A stretch of DNA of 36,053 nucleotides, taken from contig JAOTWM010000004.1 in assembly GCA_029862885.1 (NCBI GenBank), positions 1 to 36,053 on the forward strand, written 5' to 3'. Below are positions 9,971-19,998 of the stretch, in pieces; position 1 is the stretch's first letter, and each line of letters opens with the position of its first letter. This DNA comes from Gammaproteobacteria bacterium (lineage in GTDB: Bacteria > Pseudomonadota > Gammaproteobacteria > Arenicellales > JAOTWM01). Made by a program: the position numbers and the translations under genes. The notes under the pieces were generated by a model. The model had not been told where the DNA came from, ran no database searches, and saw nothing but the letters and a program-made list of their open reading frames with translations.

Positions 9971-11025
9971 GACGATTGCGCCACCGGTAAGTACAGTGTG
10001 AACTGCGTATGCCCGGGCAGACTTTGATATTCCAAAGTACCTTGATGATGGCTAACGATCTCTTGTGTGATCGGCAATCCGAGGCCTGTACCATCGGCAC
10101 GCCCGGTCACCAACGGATCGAAAATCTGGTCGCCGAGTGCGTCAGAAACCCCGGTGCCGTTGTCTTCGACATCGATACGCACAACTTGGCGGTGGCGAAT
10201 CCCGCCCATGGTGCGCTGATGGTCGATTCGGGTCCGCAAACAAATTCTACCCGGTTCGGTAACCGCCTGTATCGCGTTACGAACCACGTTAAGCAATGCT
10301 TGTATGAGCTGCTCTTTGTTGCCGTATACTGCCGGTAAGCTCGGGTCGTAATCACGATCGAGTGTGATACCGCTAGGGAGCCCGGGTGTAACCAAACGCC
10401 CAACATGTTCCAGTACCTCGTGTATGTTGACATGGCAGCGCGCCGCCGGGCGAAATGGGTCGGTCATTCGATCCACCAGATTACGTAGCCGATCGGCCTC
10501 GCCGATGATGATATTCATGTAGGGCCGCAATTCCGGATCGTTGATTTCTCGTCCGAGCAATTGCGCGGCACCCCGCAAGCCGCCCAGTGGATTCTTGATC
10601 TCGTGAATGAGACCTCGAACTAACATTTGATTGGCAGCGTGCCGCTCGCGCTGTCGGCCCTCGCGGGCAAAACGCATGAACTGGTCGATTCGGATCAACT
10701 CCACGAGTAATTGTGCACCGATGGCACGATCGGAAATTCGGGTCAGCGTGCAATCCACCGGCACTTCACCCTCTCGGCCGCCACCGACAACGGTGAGTTC
10801 CCGCAAGGTTACCGCTTGGCCGTCTACCAGCACACGTTCAATCGAAGGCGGCAAATCAGCGCCTTCCACGAATTTCGTAAGGCGTTGTCCGGTTACTCGT
10901 TTAGGGCCGATTGCCAACAACATTTGGGCGGCACTATTCAAATACGTAATTTCCGAACGCCGATTGCAGGTCAGAACGGCGGTGCTTAAGAACCCGAGCA
11001 GACGCGCTTGCGAATTAGCCGACAT
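9967..11025 (-). CDS. ntrB: nitrogen regulation sensor histidine kinase NtrB
   Basis: 'LIHEIKNPLGGLRGAAQLL' H-box, 'DNGTGVSD', 'GTGLGLPITQEIVSHHQG'; ATG at 11025 preferred because the ORF extension to 11088 overlaps a terminator. Confidence 0.93.
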   Translation of the reverse strand: MSANSQARLLGFLSTAVLTCNRRSEITYLNSAAQMLLAIGPKRVTGQRLTKFVEGADLPPSIERVLVDGQAVTLRELTVVGGGREGEVPVDCTLTRISDRAIGAQLLVELIRIDQFMRFAREGRQRERHAANQMLVRGLIHEIKNPLGGLRGAAQLLGREINDPELRPYMNIIIGEADRLRNLVDRMTDPFRPAARCHVNIHEVLEHVGRLVTPGLPSGITLDRDYDPSLPAVYGNKEQLIQALLNVVRNAIQAVTEPGRICLRTRIDHQRTMGGIRHRQVVRIDVEDNGTGVSDALGDQIFDPLVTGRADGTGLGLPITQEIVSHHQGTLEYQSLPGHTQFTLYLPVAQSS

Positions 11026-11031
11026 CGAATT

Positions 11032-11048
11032 CGCACCACAATGGTGCA
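11032..11048. promoter_or_regulatory. putative NtrC-binding site upstream of ntrB
   Basis: CGCACCACAATGGTGCA; perfect GCACCA-N3-TGGTGC dyad resembling NtrC sites (TGCACYAN3TGGTGCA type). Confidence 0.7.
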
Positions 11049-11058
11049 GCCGTGCCAC

Positions 11059-11086
11059 AAAAAAAAGCGCCCTTTCGACCGGGCGC
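11059..11086 (-). terminator. rho-independent terminator downstream of glnA
   Basis: minus-strand GCGCCC-GGTCGAAA-GGGCGC followed by T8. Confidence 0.88.
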
Positions 11087-11099
11087 ATGCCGTAACGCT

Positions 11100-12509
11100 C
11101 TAAACGCTGTAATAGAGCTCGAATTCAACGGGGTGGGTACTCATTCGCAATCGGGTGACTTCTTCCATCTTCAGGCCGATATAGGCATCGATCGTATCGT
11201 CGGTGAATACACCGCCCGCTTTTAGGAATTCGCGATCGCTATCCAGTGCGTCTAAGGCAATATCCAACGAATGTGCAACGGTCGCCACTTGGCGTTCTTC
11301 TTCAGGCGGCAAATCGTAGAGATCCTTGTCGAACGCATCGCCCGGGTGAATCTTATTCTGGATGCCATCCAAACCCGCCATCAATAATGCCGTAAACGTC
11401 AAATACGGATTGCCGGAGGCGTCGGGAAAACGAATTTCGACTCGACGTGACTTCGGGTTAGAGACATAAGGTATACGGCACGATGCCGAGCGATTGCGCG
11501 CCGAGTAGGCTAGCAGCACCGGTGCTTCGAAACCGGGTACCAAGCGTTTATAGCTATTAGTCGACGCGTTGGTAAACGCATTCACAGCGCGGGCGTGCTT
11601 AAAAATGCCGCCAATATAATACAGTGCTGTTTCACTCAGTCCGCCGTATTCATCACCGTTGAAAACTGCGGCGCCATTCTTCATCAGCGACAAATGCACA
11701 TGCATGCCGGAGCCATTGTCTCCCACTAGTGGTTTTGGCATGAAGGTCGCGGTCATACCGTGTGCATGGGCGACGTTATGCACGCAGTATTTATAAATCT
11801 GTAATTCGTCGGCTTTGGCGACGAGGCTATTGAATAGAGTACCGATCTCACCCTGTCCCGCGGTGCCCACCTCATGATGGTGGACTTCAACGTCAACACC
11901 CATCTCCTGCATCGCCATGCACATTGCAGAGCGTACATCGTGTAACGAATCAACCGGCGGTACCGGAAAGTAGCCACCTTTGATGCCCGGCCTGTGGCCA
12001 ATATTGCCTTCATCAAAAGTACGTCCGGAATTCCAAGCGGCTTCGGACGAGTCGATTTCATAGAAAGAGCCGCTCATATCGACGCCCCAGCGCGCCGCGT
12101 CGAATACGAAAAACTCGGCCTCCGGCCCGAAGTATGCGGTATCCGCAATACCGGTCGACTGTAAATACGCCTCGGCGCGTTTGGCTATGGACCGAGGGTC
12201 GCGCTCGTAGCCCTGCAAGGTAGCCGGTTCGATGACATCGCAACGCAGCTGAATGGTGGTTTCCTGCATGAACGGATCGATCACCGCCGACAGCGGGTCC
12301 GGCATAAGAATCATGTCGGACTCGTTAATGCCCTTCCAACCGGCAATGGATGAACCATCGAACATTTTGCCGTCTTCGAAAACGGCTTCATCGACCATCG
12401 CTGACGGCACAGAGACATGTTGTTCCTTACCGCGGGTATCGGTGAACCGGAAATCGATAAACTTTACGCGTTGATCCTTTATATATTTCAATACATCCGC
12501 GACTGACAT
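11100..12509 (-). CDS. glnA: glutamine synthetase type I
   Basis: 469 aa; '[17 protein letters not shown]', '[11 protein letters not shown]', adenylylation-loop-like 'YDLPPEE', C-terminal '[11 protein letters not shown]'. Confidence 0.98.
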   Translation of the reverse strand: MSVADVLKYIKDQRVKFIDFRFTDTRGKEQHVSVPSAMVDEAVFEDGKMFDGSSIAGWKGINESDMILMPDPLSAVIDPFMQETTIQLRCDVIEPATLQGYERDPRSIAKRAEAYLQSTGIADTAYFGPEAEFFVFDAARWGVDMSGSFYEIDSSEAAWNSGRTFDEGNIGHRPGIKGGYFPVPPVDSLHDVRSAMCMAMQEMGVDVEVHHHEVGTAGQGEIGTLFNSLVAKADELQIYKYCVHNVAHAHGMTATFMPKPLVGDNGSGMHVHLSLMKNGAAVFNGDEYGGLSETALYYIGGIFKHARAVNAFTNASTNSYKRLVPGFEAPVLLAYSARNRSASCRIPYVSNPKSRRVEIRFPDASGNPYLTFTALLMAGLDGIQNKIHPGDAFDKDLYDLPPEEERQVATVAHSLDIALDALDSDREFLKAGGVFTDDTIDAYIGLKMEEVTRLRMSTHPVEFELYYSV

Positions 12510-12607
12510 TTGATGTTCCTCTGTGTGTTCAAGTTTGTGGGAAGTGCATTGGACCTAAGCGAAGCACGCCTGACGCGCGGCAAGCCTTCCGTACGTTAAT
12601 ATAGCCA

Positions 12608-12625
12608 ATGCAGGAACTATGCCAA
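12608..12625 (-). promoter_or_regulatory. sigma54 (-24/-12) promoter of glnA
   Basis: minus-strand TTGGCATAGTTCCTGCAT; GG and GC separated by exactly 10 nt; ~100 nt upstream of glnA ATG. Confidence 0.85.
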
Positions 12626-12687
12626 CTCGGACGGCCGGGCCGCTCGCCCGCTAGGCTTCGGGCGCGACGCAATCAAACGTCCGTGCC

Positions 12688-12704
12688 CGCGCCATTATAG
12701 TGCC
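12688..12704. promoter_or_regulatory. NtrC enhancer site (proximal)
   Basis: minus-strand GGCACTATAATGGCGCG, close to consensus TGCACTATATTGGTGCA. Confidence 0.7.
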
Positions 12705-12717
12705 GGACCATGCCTAA

Positions 12718-12734
12718 TGCACCATTACTGTGCG
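12718..12734. promoter_or_regulatory. NtrC enhancer site (distal), overlapping the 3' end of the CDF gene
   Basis: TGCACCATTACTGTGCG; centre 30 bp from the proximal site. Confidence 0.7.
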
Positions 12735-13966
12735 GATACGGCAAAGTGGACCGTTACGGACTCGATGATATTCTTAAGATCATCGTGAGCATTGACGGCC
12801 TCCCGAAATTCCCGGGCTATTTTCAACCGCACCGCGTCGTCGGGCTGCTTGGAAATTGGAATAAATAGTTCAACCGACACTTTTCCACATAGATAATGCA
12901 GCGTCACCTTGTCGATGTAGCGGGCGTCGTCCATGCCTGACAACGCGTCGTCGAGTCGCTGCGTGATCTCAGTACGCATGGGCAGACCGAGGTTCAAAAG
13001 CTCGGCCTCATCGTCCTCGGGGTCGATGTGCACGGTCACGTCGGTGACCACGACGAATTTATCGATCAATTCGCGTCGCACCGCCTCACTGATATGGTGT
13101 CCCTCCGATATACTGATTCGGCTGTCGACTTGAATATGCACGTCCACGAGTGCCTGGCCCCCCATACGCCGAGTGCGCAGTAAATGCAGATCCGTTACTC
13201 CATCAGCGGCAAGAATCGTGTTCCGAATTTTCGCGACCTGCTCAGCATCCAATCCCGTATCAACCAGTTCCTTGAGCGCGTCGTTGCCCAATTCCCAACC
13301 AATTTTCGCGATCATCATGGCCACACCGATTGCCGCTACCGCATCGAGATAGGTCATGCCCATCAGGCTGCCCGCGATACCCACGAAAACTATGAACGAC
13401 GATACCGCGTCGCTGCGGTGATGCCAGGCGTTGGCTTGTAGCAGGTTGGAGTGGAATCGCCGAGCGACCGCGGTGGTATAACGAAACAGACCCTCTTTCG
13501 ATAAAATAGTCACCACAACCATCAGCAAGGTAAACGGTAGCGGCGTACCGAGCGTTTCCGGTGACATCAAGCGCCGCCCGGCGTTGATGGATATCCCCAG
13601 CGCCACCAGCAACAACATGATAGCAACACCGACTGTAGCGGCGGTCTCGAACCGCGAATGACCATAGGGATGTTCTGCATCTGCGGCCTTGGCGCCCTGC
13701 CACACCGCGAATAACACCATAAGATCGGTAACGATATCGGACATGGTGTGGACACCGTCGGCAACCAAGGCCTGTGAGCCTCCGGTTATACCCAACACAA
13801 TCTGCCCGCAGGCCAGACCGAAATTGACGCCCACACCGATAATCGTCACTCGGCGGCTCGCACGGTAACGGACCGGGTCTGTGGTATCCAACACTGTCGC
13901 ATCGATGGAAGGCATGGTTTCGCGCGTCACGACCGATGTCAAAGCTTTCCACGGCGACGTGGTCAT
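12725..13966 (-). CDS. cation diffusion facilitator (CDF) family transporter
   Basis: 'SQALVADGVHTMSDIVTDLMVL', 'HPYGHSRFETAATV', 'HHRSDAVSSFIV' metal-site motifs; extended C-terminus. Confidence 0.93.
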   Translation of the reverse strand: MTTSPWKALTSVVTRETMPSIDATVLDTTDPVRYRASRRVTIIGVGVNFGLACGQIVLGITGGSQALVADGVHTMSDIVTDLMVLFAVWQGAKAADAEHPYGHSRFETAATVGVAIMLLLVALGISINAGRRLMSPETLGTPLPFTLLMVVVTILSKEGLFRYTTAVARRFHSNLLQANAWHHRSDAVSSFIVFVGIAGSLMGMTYLDAVAAIGVAMMIAKIGWELGNDALKELVDTGLDAEQVAKIRNTILAADGVTDLHLLRTRRMGGQALVDVHIQVDSRISISEGHHISEAVRRELIDKFVVVTDVTVHIDPEDDEAELLNLGLPMRTEITQRLDDALSGMDDARYIDKVTLHYLCGKVSVELFIPISKQPDDAVRLKIAREFREAVNAHDDLKNIIESVTVHFAVSAQ

Positions 13967-14208
13967 CGCGTCGTTCCGACAACTTTTACGGTTACGACAA
14001 TATCCTCACCGCTGCTGCCGGCGCTCAACAACTCGTGACCATGAACCCGGCACCAAGCCGGGATATCGTTAAGCGCACCGGGGTCGGTGCAAATCACCTC
14101 TACTATGTCCCCGTGCGCGAGTTCGTCAACCATTTGCTGAGTACGGATGACCGGCAGCGGACACAACAAATAGCGCGCATCCAATCGGTGCTGGCTCACA
14201 GATACCAA
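13963..14208 (-). CDS. TusA/SirA-like sulfur carrier protein
   Basis: 'LDARYLLCPLPVIRTQQMVDELAHGDIVEVICTDPGALNDIPAWCRVHGHELL' with CPxP motif. Confidence 0.92.
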   Translation of the reverse strand: MVSVSQHRLDARYLLCPLPVIRTQQMVDELAHGDIVEVICTDPGALNDIPAWCRVHGHELLSAGSSGEDIVVTVKVVGTTR

Positions 14209-15281
14209 TCCTTTAGCACTTGCTCGGCCGGCAGCGGTCGGACATTAAGTTGGCGCTGCTCGCCGTCACTATAGACAACGTCGAGCCGCACCGAAGCTGC
14301 ATCGCGGCCTTGGCCGAATCGCGCTGTGAGTCGCGCCGCCAATCTTGTATTGTCATCACAGTCCACCCCATCCAATAACACCAATGGCCCGGAATGACTC
14401 ACGCTAAATAGATGGGTAAAGCGGCGGCGATAGCCGCGTAAAAACTGCGATTCGCCCGCGTCTCGAGCAATAATTAATTTCATATTGGGTCGTGGCCGCA
14501 GGTGGCGCCCGACTTTCAACAACATAATGTCATCGAAATCATACTGCTTGGTACCACGGTATTCCCAAAGATCTCGCAGCTTGCCGGAATACGATGCATC
14601 CGTTAGAAAACAACACCCACCGGCTGGTTGTGAATAATCGTTTAGACCGAATCGTTGAGCCAACGCAATTTGTGGCTTGCGACTACGACCGTTAAAGCCG
14701 AACAGCGCGTCGCGGTCGATCCAGCCTTCGCGTTCCGGCAAACTCGGCGCCTGCAACTTGGCACTGAGGGGGCGCAGTAAACGATCGTAGGCACCGGACT
14801 CACGCGCCACCACCGGGAACGTTTCCCGGCGCTGCGACTTTGGGCGCTGTCCCAAGACTTCGCCGGTAATGATAAAGTCGAATTCGTGATGCTCCATCCA
14901 CTCCCGAGCCTTGCCGACCATAAACGATTTACAGTCGAGGCACGGATTCAGATGAGCACCGTATCCATGCTTCGGATTGATTACGACTTTCTTGTATTCG
15001 TCAATCACGTCGATTATATGCAGTTTGATACCGAGTTGTTCCGCAACCCATAACGCGTTATTGCGATTAGGCCGATCAGTGCTTGTTCGAATTGCATGAG
15101 TGTGTCCTTCGACGCAAAATCCGGTAAAGAAATTCAGTCCTTCGACGTGCACACCTTGGTTTTGCACGATCTTAGCGGCCAACATAGAATCCAATCCGCC
15201 CGAGACCAGAGCGACTGCCTTACGATAGACTTCCATCGAATCGGTCGGAAAGGGTAGTGGAGTGAAACAAAATTTTAACAA
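14196..15281 (-). CDS. PP-loop ATPase, MnmA/ThiI-like putative RNA thiolation enzyme with C-terminal NFACT-R-like region
   Basis: PP-loop 'ALVSGGLDSMLAAKIV', 'NPCLDCKSFM', 'GGCCFLTD', C-terminal 'LLKVGRHLRPRPNMKLIIARDAGESQFL'; start may be Met at 15236. Confidence 0.8.
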   Translation of the reverse strand: MLKFCFTPLPFPTDSMEVYRKAVALVSGGLDSMLAAKIVQNQGVHVEGLNFFTGFCVEGHTHAIRTSTDRPNRNNALWVAEQLGIKLHIIDVIDEYKKVVINPKHGYGAHLNPCLDCKSFMVGKAREWMEHHEFDFIITGEVLGQRPKSQRRETFPVVARESGAYDRLLRPLSAKLQAPSLPEREGWIDRDALFGFNGRSRKPQIALAQRFGLNDYSQPAGGCCFLTDASYSGKLRDLWEYRGTKQYDFDDIMLLKVGRHLRPRPNMKLIIARDAGESQFLRGYRRRFTHLFSVSHSGPLVLLDGVDCDDNTRLAARLTARFGQGRDAASVRLDVVYSDGEQRQLNVRPLPAEQVLKDWYL

Positions 15282-15344
15282 GCCCTTTGTTCAGTCGACA
15301 GCAACGGCTCACCCGTGACGCGACACAGAGGCGATGCGCGACAC

Positions 15345-15373
15345 ACAAAGAAAAAGGCCCGTTGCCGGGCCTT
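15345..15373 (-). terminator. rho-independent terminator (minus strand)
   Basis: minus-strand AAGGCCCG-GCAA-CGGGCCTT followed by TTTCTTT; 8-bp perfect stem. Confidence 0.85.
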
Positions 15374-15393
15374 GTTCTGAAGACATCGACCCA

Positions 15394-15450
15394 TCATTGG
15401 GCCGGCTCCTCCTCGGTGGTTTGGACGCTTGATCCTTTTTTTGGTGGCAT
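15394..15450 (-). CDS. possible micro-ORF (18 aa, MPPKKGSSVQTTEEEPAQ) or part of a small RNA
   Basis: short ORF followed 20 nt later by a strong same-strand terminator; weak SD. Confidence 0.25.
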   Translation of the reverse strand: MPPKKGSSVQTTEEEPAQ

Positions 15451-15601
15451 AACCTTAGCGGAAATGACTATCTATGTCTAACAATCCAGCTCGACGTACA
15501 ATAGGCGATCCGCTCGCAAACGAGTACATAAGATATTTCAAATGCTTAGTCGGTAAAGTTTAAGTGTTTTCGAAAGCTCGCATTGAATTTGAGCGCAACC
15601 G

Positions 15602-16318
15602 ATGTCGGTGCTGACTCGGGTCGGGCATGGTATTGCGAGCGGGCTTTGGCGGCTGCTACTGGCCGTTCTGATTATCGACTTATTTTACGTCTGGCAACTT
15701 TGGCACGAACGACCCGTGCTGGAAACGGGTCCGGTGCCGATGTCGCGCTTTATCAGTGATCAACGCACCCGCGGTGGGCTGAATACGTCGCGCTGGGAAC
15801 CTATAGCTATCGAAAAAATACCCGCGCATGTTGTGCGCGCGGTACTCATCGCCGAAGACGGTCGTTTCTATTCCCATGCGGGTTTCGATTTTACTGCGAT
15901 TCAACACGCTATTAATGTCAACATGGAGCGCCGCCGCATTGCGTTTGGCGCCAGTACTATTTCGCAGCAGACGGCGAAGAATTTGTATTTGACACCGGAA
16001 CGAAGCTGGCTCAGAAAATGGCACGAGGCGTTATTAACGGTGACGCTGGAGGTGCTCGTGAGTAAGCGACGGATTCTGGAGATTTACCTCAATACTGCGC
16101 AGTTCGGCCGTGGAGTATTTGGAGTACAGGCCGCCGCTCGGCACTACTGGAGTAAGCCCGTCGCGTTACTGTCACTGCGCCAAGCCGCAGAATTGGCCGC
16201 CGCATTGCCTTCGCCTGGCAGCGCCAATCCCAACGCCCGCAGCGCGTTTTTCCGAAGCCACGCCGATAAGATCTACCGCCGCCTACAGCGAGTCCATAAC
16301 CGGAGCGGCGAGATTTGA
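15602..16318 (+). CDS. mtgA: monofunctional biosynthetic peptidoglycan transglycosylase
   Basis: 'AVLIAEDGRFYSHAGFDFTAIQHAI', 'GASTISQQTAKNLYLTPERSWLRKWHEALLTVTLE' GT51 motifs. Confidence 0.95.
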   Translation: MSVLTRVGHGIASGLWRLLLAVLIIDLFYVWQLWHERPVLETGPVPMSRFISDQRTRGGLNTSRWEPIAIEKIPAHVVRAVLIAEDGRFYSHAGFDFTAIQHAINVNMERRRIAFGASTISQQTAKNLYLTPERSWLRKWHEALLTVTLEVLVSKRRILEIYLNTAQFGRGVFGVQAAARHYWSKPVALLSLRQAAELAAALPSPGSANPNARSAFFRSHADKIYRRLQRVHNRSGEI

Positions 16319-16453
16319 CTGAGCCCGGGACGTGTTGGCGCCTGATATATCGCGGCGCTGACAAGCGCACGTCAAACGTGTATTAACAGCTGAGTTAAAG
16401 ACACGGAGCCGCTATAATTCGGCGCCTTTGAAGGACTCGAACAAACCGTAGGC

Positions 16454-17335
16454 GTGAAATTTCAAGACATCATTCTCAGTTTGCAGCAGTATTGGGCCGA
16501 GCAAGGCTGTATTTTGCTGCAACCCTATGACATGCAGGTCGGGGCCGGCACTTTCCATACCGCCACCTTTCTCGCGTCAATCGGTCCGGAGCCATTCAAG
16601 GCCGCCTATGTGCAACCGTCACGGCGCCCCACCGATGGCCGTTACGGTAAAAATCCCAACCGCCTTCAACACTACTTCCAGTTTCAGGTTGTATGGAAAC
16701 CATCGCCCGACGACTTTCAGCAGCTCTATCTCGGTTCGCTTCAGCATCTCGGAATCGATTTCTTACAAGATGATATCCGCTTCGTTGAAGACGACTGGGA
16801 GTCGCCAAGCCTCGGCGCGTGGGGACTCGGTTGGGAAGTCTGGCTGAACGGCATGGAAATCACCCAGTTTACCTATTTTCAACAAGTCGGCGGACTGGAC
16901 TGCCGTCCAGTGACCGGCGAGATTACCTATGGTCTGGAACGAATCGCAATGTACCTACAGGGCGTCGACAACGTCTTCGACCTCGATTGGAACGGTGAAT
17001 ATCGCTACGGAGATTTGTATCGCCAAAACGAAATTGAGCACAGCACTTACAACTTCGAGTTAGCCCATATCCCAACATTACTGCGTGAGTTTGAATCCTA
17101 CGCCACCTCCTGCACCCGATTGGTTGAGCACGGTCTGCCGCTACCCGCTTACGAAATGGTGCTGAACGCATCACACGCCTTCAATATGTTGGACGCGCGA
17201 CATGCGATCGGCGTGACTGAACGAGCGCGCTATATCGGTCGAGTGCGAGGCCTCGCACGCGCCGTCGCCCAAGCGTATTTCGAATCCCGTGAGCGCGCGG
17301 GCTTTCCCCGTGGCCACGCGGTGGCGCAACAATGA
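16454..17335 (+). CDS. glyQ: glycyl-tRNA synthetase alpha subunit
   Basis: GTG start; '[40 protein letters not shown]'; classic GlyQ. Confidence 0.98.
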   Translation: MKFQDIILSLQQYWAEQGCILLQPYDMQVGAGTFHTATFLASIGPEPFKAAYVQPSRRPTDGRYGKNPNRLQHYFQFQVVWKPSPDDFQQLYLGSLQHLGIDFLQDDIRFVEDDWESPSLGAWGLGWEVWLNGMEITQFTYFQQVGGLDCRPVTGEITYGLERIAMYLQGVDNVFDLDWNGEYRYGDLYRQNEIEHSTYNFELAHIPTLLREFESYATSCTRLVEHGLPLPAYEMVLNASHAFNMLDARHAIGVTERARYIGRVRGLARAVAQAYFESRERAGFPRGHAVAQQ

Positions 17336-19479
17336 CGCGGCGATCCGTTAATGGCCGCGTACAGGCAAAAACCCTGCTGCTGGAAATCGGTACCGAAGAG
17401 CTGCCGCCGCGTGCGCTGCGGCAGCTCGGCGCTGCACTCGGCGCGGCGTTATATGGTGAATTACGCAGCACCGGATTGCTGGTCGAAGAGAACGGACAAT
17501 TTCAATGGTTTGCCGCGCCCCGCCGGCTTGGGGTGCGGATACCGAATGTGTTTGGTAAGCAACCCGACCGAAATACCGAGCGGCGTGGTCCGGGCGTCAA
17601 CGTCGCATTCGATACCAACGGTGCGCCGACCAAGGCCGCTATAGGTTTCGCGGCATCGTGCGGTGTTGAACTCGACGAACTGCAGCGTCATGAAGACGAA
17701 AAAGGCGCTTGGCTGGTATACCGCCAACGCCAACGCGGATTAACCGTAGGCCAATTGCTGCCGGGTTGCGTGCGCGCCGCATTGCAGGCATTGCCGATAC
17801 CGCGCCGAATGCGTTGGGGGGCGGGTCAAACTGAGTTTGTGCGACCGGTGCACTGGGCGGTGCTCATGCACGGTAAACGCGTGATCAAAACCGAATTGCT
17901 ATCGATGCGAACCGGTAACTGCACCTACGGCCATCGGTTTCACGCTCCGGATGCGTTACCGATAGATAACGCCGACGACTATCCGGAGATTTTGACAAAA
18001 TACGGCTTCGTGATGGCCGATTTCACGGCGCGAGCGCAAACGATCCGCAAGCAGGTTACACGGTTAGCCACCACCAAAGGCGGAATCGTTGGTAGTGATG
18101 AGTCGCTTCTCGACGAAGTGACCGGGCTCGTGGAATGGCCAGTCGCGATACTGGGAACGATTGACGATGCGTTCATGGATATTCCGGCCGAAATGCTGAT
18201 TTCTGCAATGCGCGACCACCAGAAATATTTTCATGTCTGTGATAAAGACGGCGTGCTGCTACCGTATTTTATCAGCGTCTGCAATATTAAGAGCCGCTCG
18301 CCCCGGCGCGTCCGTTCCGGCAACGAACGCGTATTGCGGGCTCGTTTGGCGGACGCGCGGTTCTTTTGGGATACTGATCGCAAAACTCCGTTGTCGCAAC
18401 GGCTCGGGGGCCTGCGGAACCTGTCTTGGCATAACAGCCTCGGCTCGTTTCATGAGAAATCCGAGCGGCTCGCAAAACTCGCTACCGAATTCGCACTGAT
18501 TACCGGTGCCGATGCAGACGCAACCAGCCGCGCCGCTATACTCTGCAAAGCCGACCTCGTTACCGATGCGGTCGGGGAGTTTCCAGAACTGCAAGGCGTC
18601 ATGGGCGGGCATTATGCCCGGCACGACGGCGAACCCGAAGCCGTGGCGACCGCCATTGCGGAACACTATAAGCCTCGATATGGCGGCGATTCGCTACCGA
18701 TCACGCCCGGTGGTCGCGCGTTGGCCATTGCCGACAAATTAGACACGCTGGTAGGCCTGTTTGCCGCTGGCGAGGAACCGCGCGCCGACAAAGACCCATA
18801 CGCACTGCGCCGCGTGTCCTTGAGTGTGTTGCGCCTGCTTGTCGAAGCCACAGTTGACACCGATTTACGCCTCTTGGTGGAGTCAACGGTGCGTGTCTTT
18901 AATGCAGCAGCCGCGCGGATTCCGGACCCCGATACGCGGCGCGCTCTCAATGCCGACACGGCTGATAAAGTGCTGGAATTCATACTGGATCGGTTGCCCA
19001 GCTACTACGCGGCACGGGGTTACGCCGCTGACGAAATAGCAGCGGTGAGTACGACGACATCGACTGCGCTGTACGACTTTGATCAGCGCTTGCAAGCTGT
19101 TGCCGAATTTCGAAAACACGAAGCCGCGACGAGCTTGGCGGCGGCCAACAAACGGATTCGTAATATTCTGCGTCAAGCGGATTACGAGTCCGCGCAGCCA
19201 CGAGACCGCGCGTTACGCCTTCAAGAGCCCGCCGAGCAACATCTCGCTAACGCGATCGATGTGGCGTGCAAAGAAGTGGAACCGTTGTTGCGAACACGCG
19301 CCTACACCAAGTCGCTGGCGCGATTAGCAGCGTTGCGGGAACCCGTCGACCGGTTCTTCGACGAAGTCATGGTCATGGCCGAGGACCCTGACGTGCGTCG
19401 TAATCGACTCGCGCTACTGCACGATGTCGGTGAATTATTCCTGCGCATTGCCGACGTGTCGCGTTTGCAGAATCCTTAA
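17332..19479 (+). CDS. glyS: glycyl-tRNA synthetase beta subunit
   Basis: 715 aa; '[19 protein letters not shown]', '[12 protein letters not shown]', 4-bp overlap with glyQ. Confidence 0.97.
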   Translation: MTRRSVNGRVQAKTLLLEIGTEELPPRALRQLGAALGAALYGELRSTGLLVEENGQFQWFAAPRRLGVRIPNVFGKQPDRNTERRGPGVNVAFDTNGAPTKAAIGFAASCGVELDELQRHEDEKGAWLVYRQRQRGLTVGQLLPGCVRAALQALPIPRRMRWGAGQTEFVRPVHWAVLMHGKRVIKTELLSMRTGNCTYGHRFHAPDALPIDNADDYPEILTKYGFVMADFTARAQTIRKQVTRLATTKGGIVGSDESLLDEVTGLVEWPVAILGTIDDAFMDIPAEMLISAMRDHQKYFHVCDKDGVLLPYFISVCNIKSRSPRRVRSGNERVLRARLADARFFWDTDRKTPLSQRLGGLRNLSWHNSLGSFHEKSERLAKLATEFALITGADADATSRAAILCKADLVTDAVGEFPELQGVMGGHYARHDGEPEAVATAIAEHYKPRYGGDSLPITPGGRALAIADKLDTLVGLFAAGEEPRADKDPYALRRVSLSVLRLLVEATVDTDLRLLVESTVRVFNAAAARIPDPDTRRALNADTADKVLEFILDRLPSYYAARGYAADEIAAVSTTTSTALYDFDQRLQAVAEFRKHEAATSLAAANKRIRNILRQADYESAQPRDRALRLQEPAEQHLANAIDVACKEVEPLLRTRAYTKSLARLAALREPVDRFFDEVMVMAEDPDVRRNRLALLHDVGELFLRIADVSRLQNP

Positions 19480-19582
19480 CCCTGGAGCACGCCTACGGTC
19501 GTACTCAAACTCCGGCAGGTCTTGTGCGAGCACCGCCTGGCACTGTATCTTGAGGCTCAACCCCGAGCCGAGACTGGAAATT

Positions 19583-19915
19583 ATGAGTGATACGGATTCG
19601 TACCGGCAAATGTTGGGCGCGGTGCAGAATTTTCACGATCGCCACCACCTACGCGAACAAGGCGGGGAAGACATGGCGTACCGCGTAGCCCTGATGGCAG
19701 AGGAACTTGGTGAAATTTCAGCGTGCGTAACCAAGGGAAAATCCGTGACTGCATTGGAGGAGGAATGCGCGGATTTGCTGATCTTGTTGGTCGGGACCGC
19801 GATCGCCGCCGACTTCGATTTAAACCGTGCGTTTTGGAAGAAAATGAAGAAACTGGATAGCCGTATCGGACGCCGCATCAAAGGTCGGATTCGGGTTTCG
19901 GAGTTTTCCTCGTAA
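19583..19915 (+). CDS. MazG-like nucleotide pyrophosphohydrolase family protein
   Basis: 'RVALMAEELGEISACVTKGKSVTALEEECADLLILLVGTAIAADFDL' with EExxE...ExxD motif. Confidence 0.8.
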   Translation: MSDTDSYRQMLGAVQNFHDRHHLREQGGEDMAYRVALMAEELGEISACVTKGKSVTALEEECADLLILLVGTAIAADFDLNRAFWKKMKKLDSRIGRRIKGRIRVSEFSS

Positions 19916-19998
19916 TAGCTCGTAAATTTCGTGAGCGCAGTCAATGTGCGTGGAGTCGCTACAAAATCGGAATCGATTGCCGATGGTGTTAAGTTATT

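Noticed and set aside
13260-13982. 240-aa minus-strand ORF overlapping the CDF gene
   Set aside because: Out-of-frame shadow of the CDF transporter coding sequence
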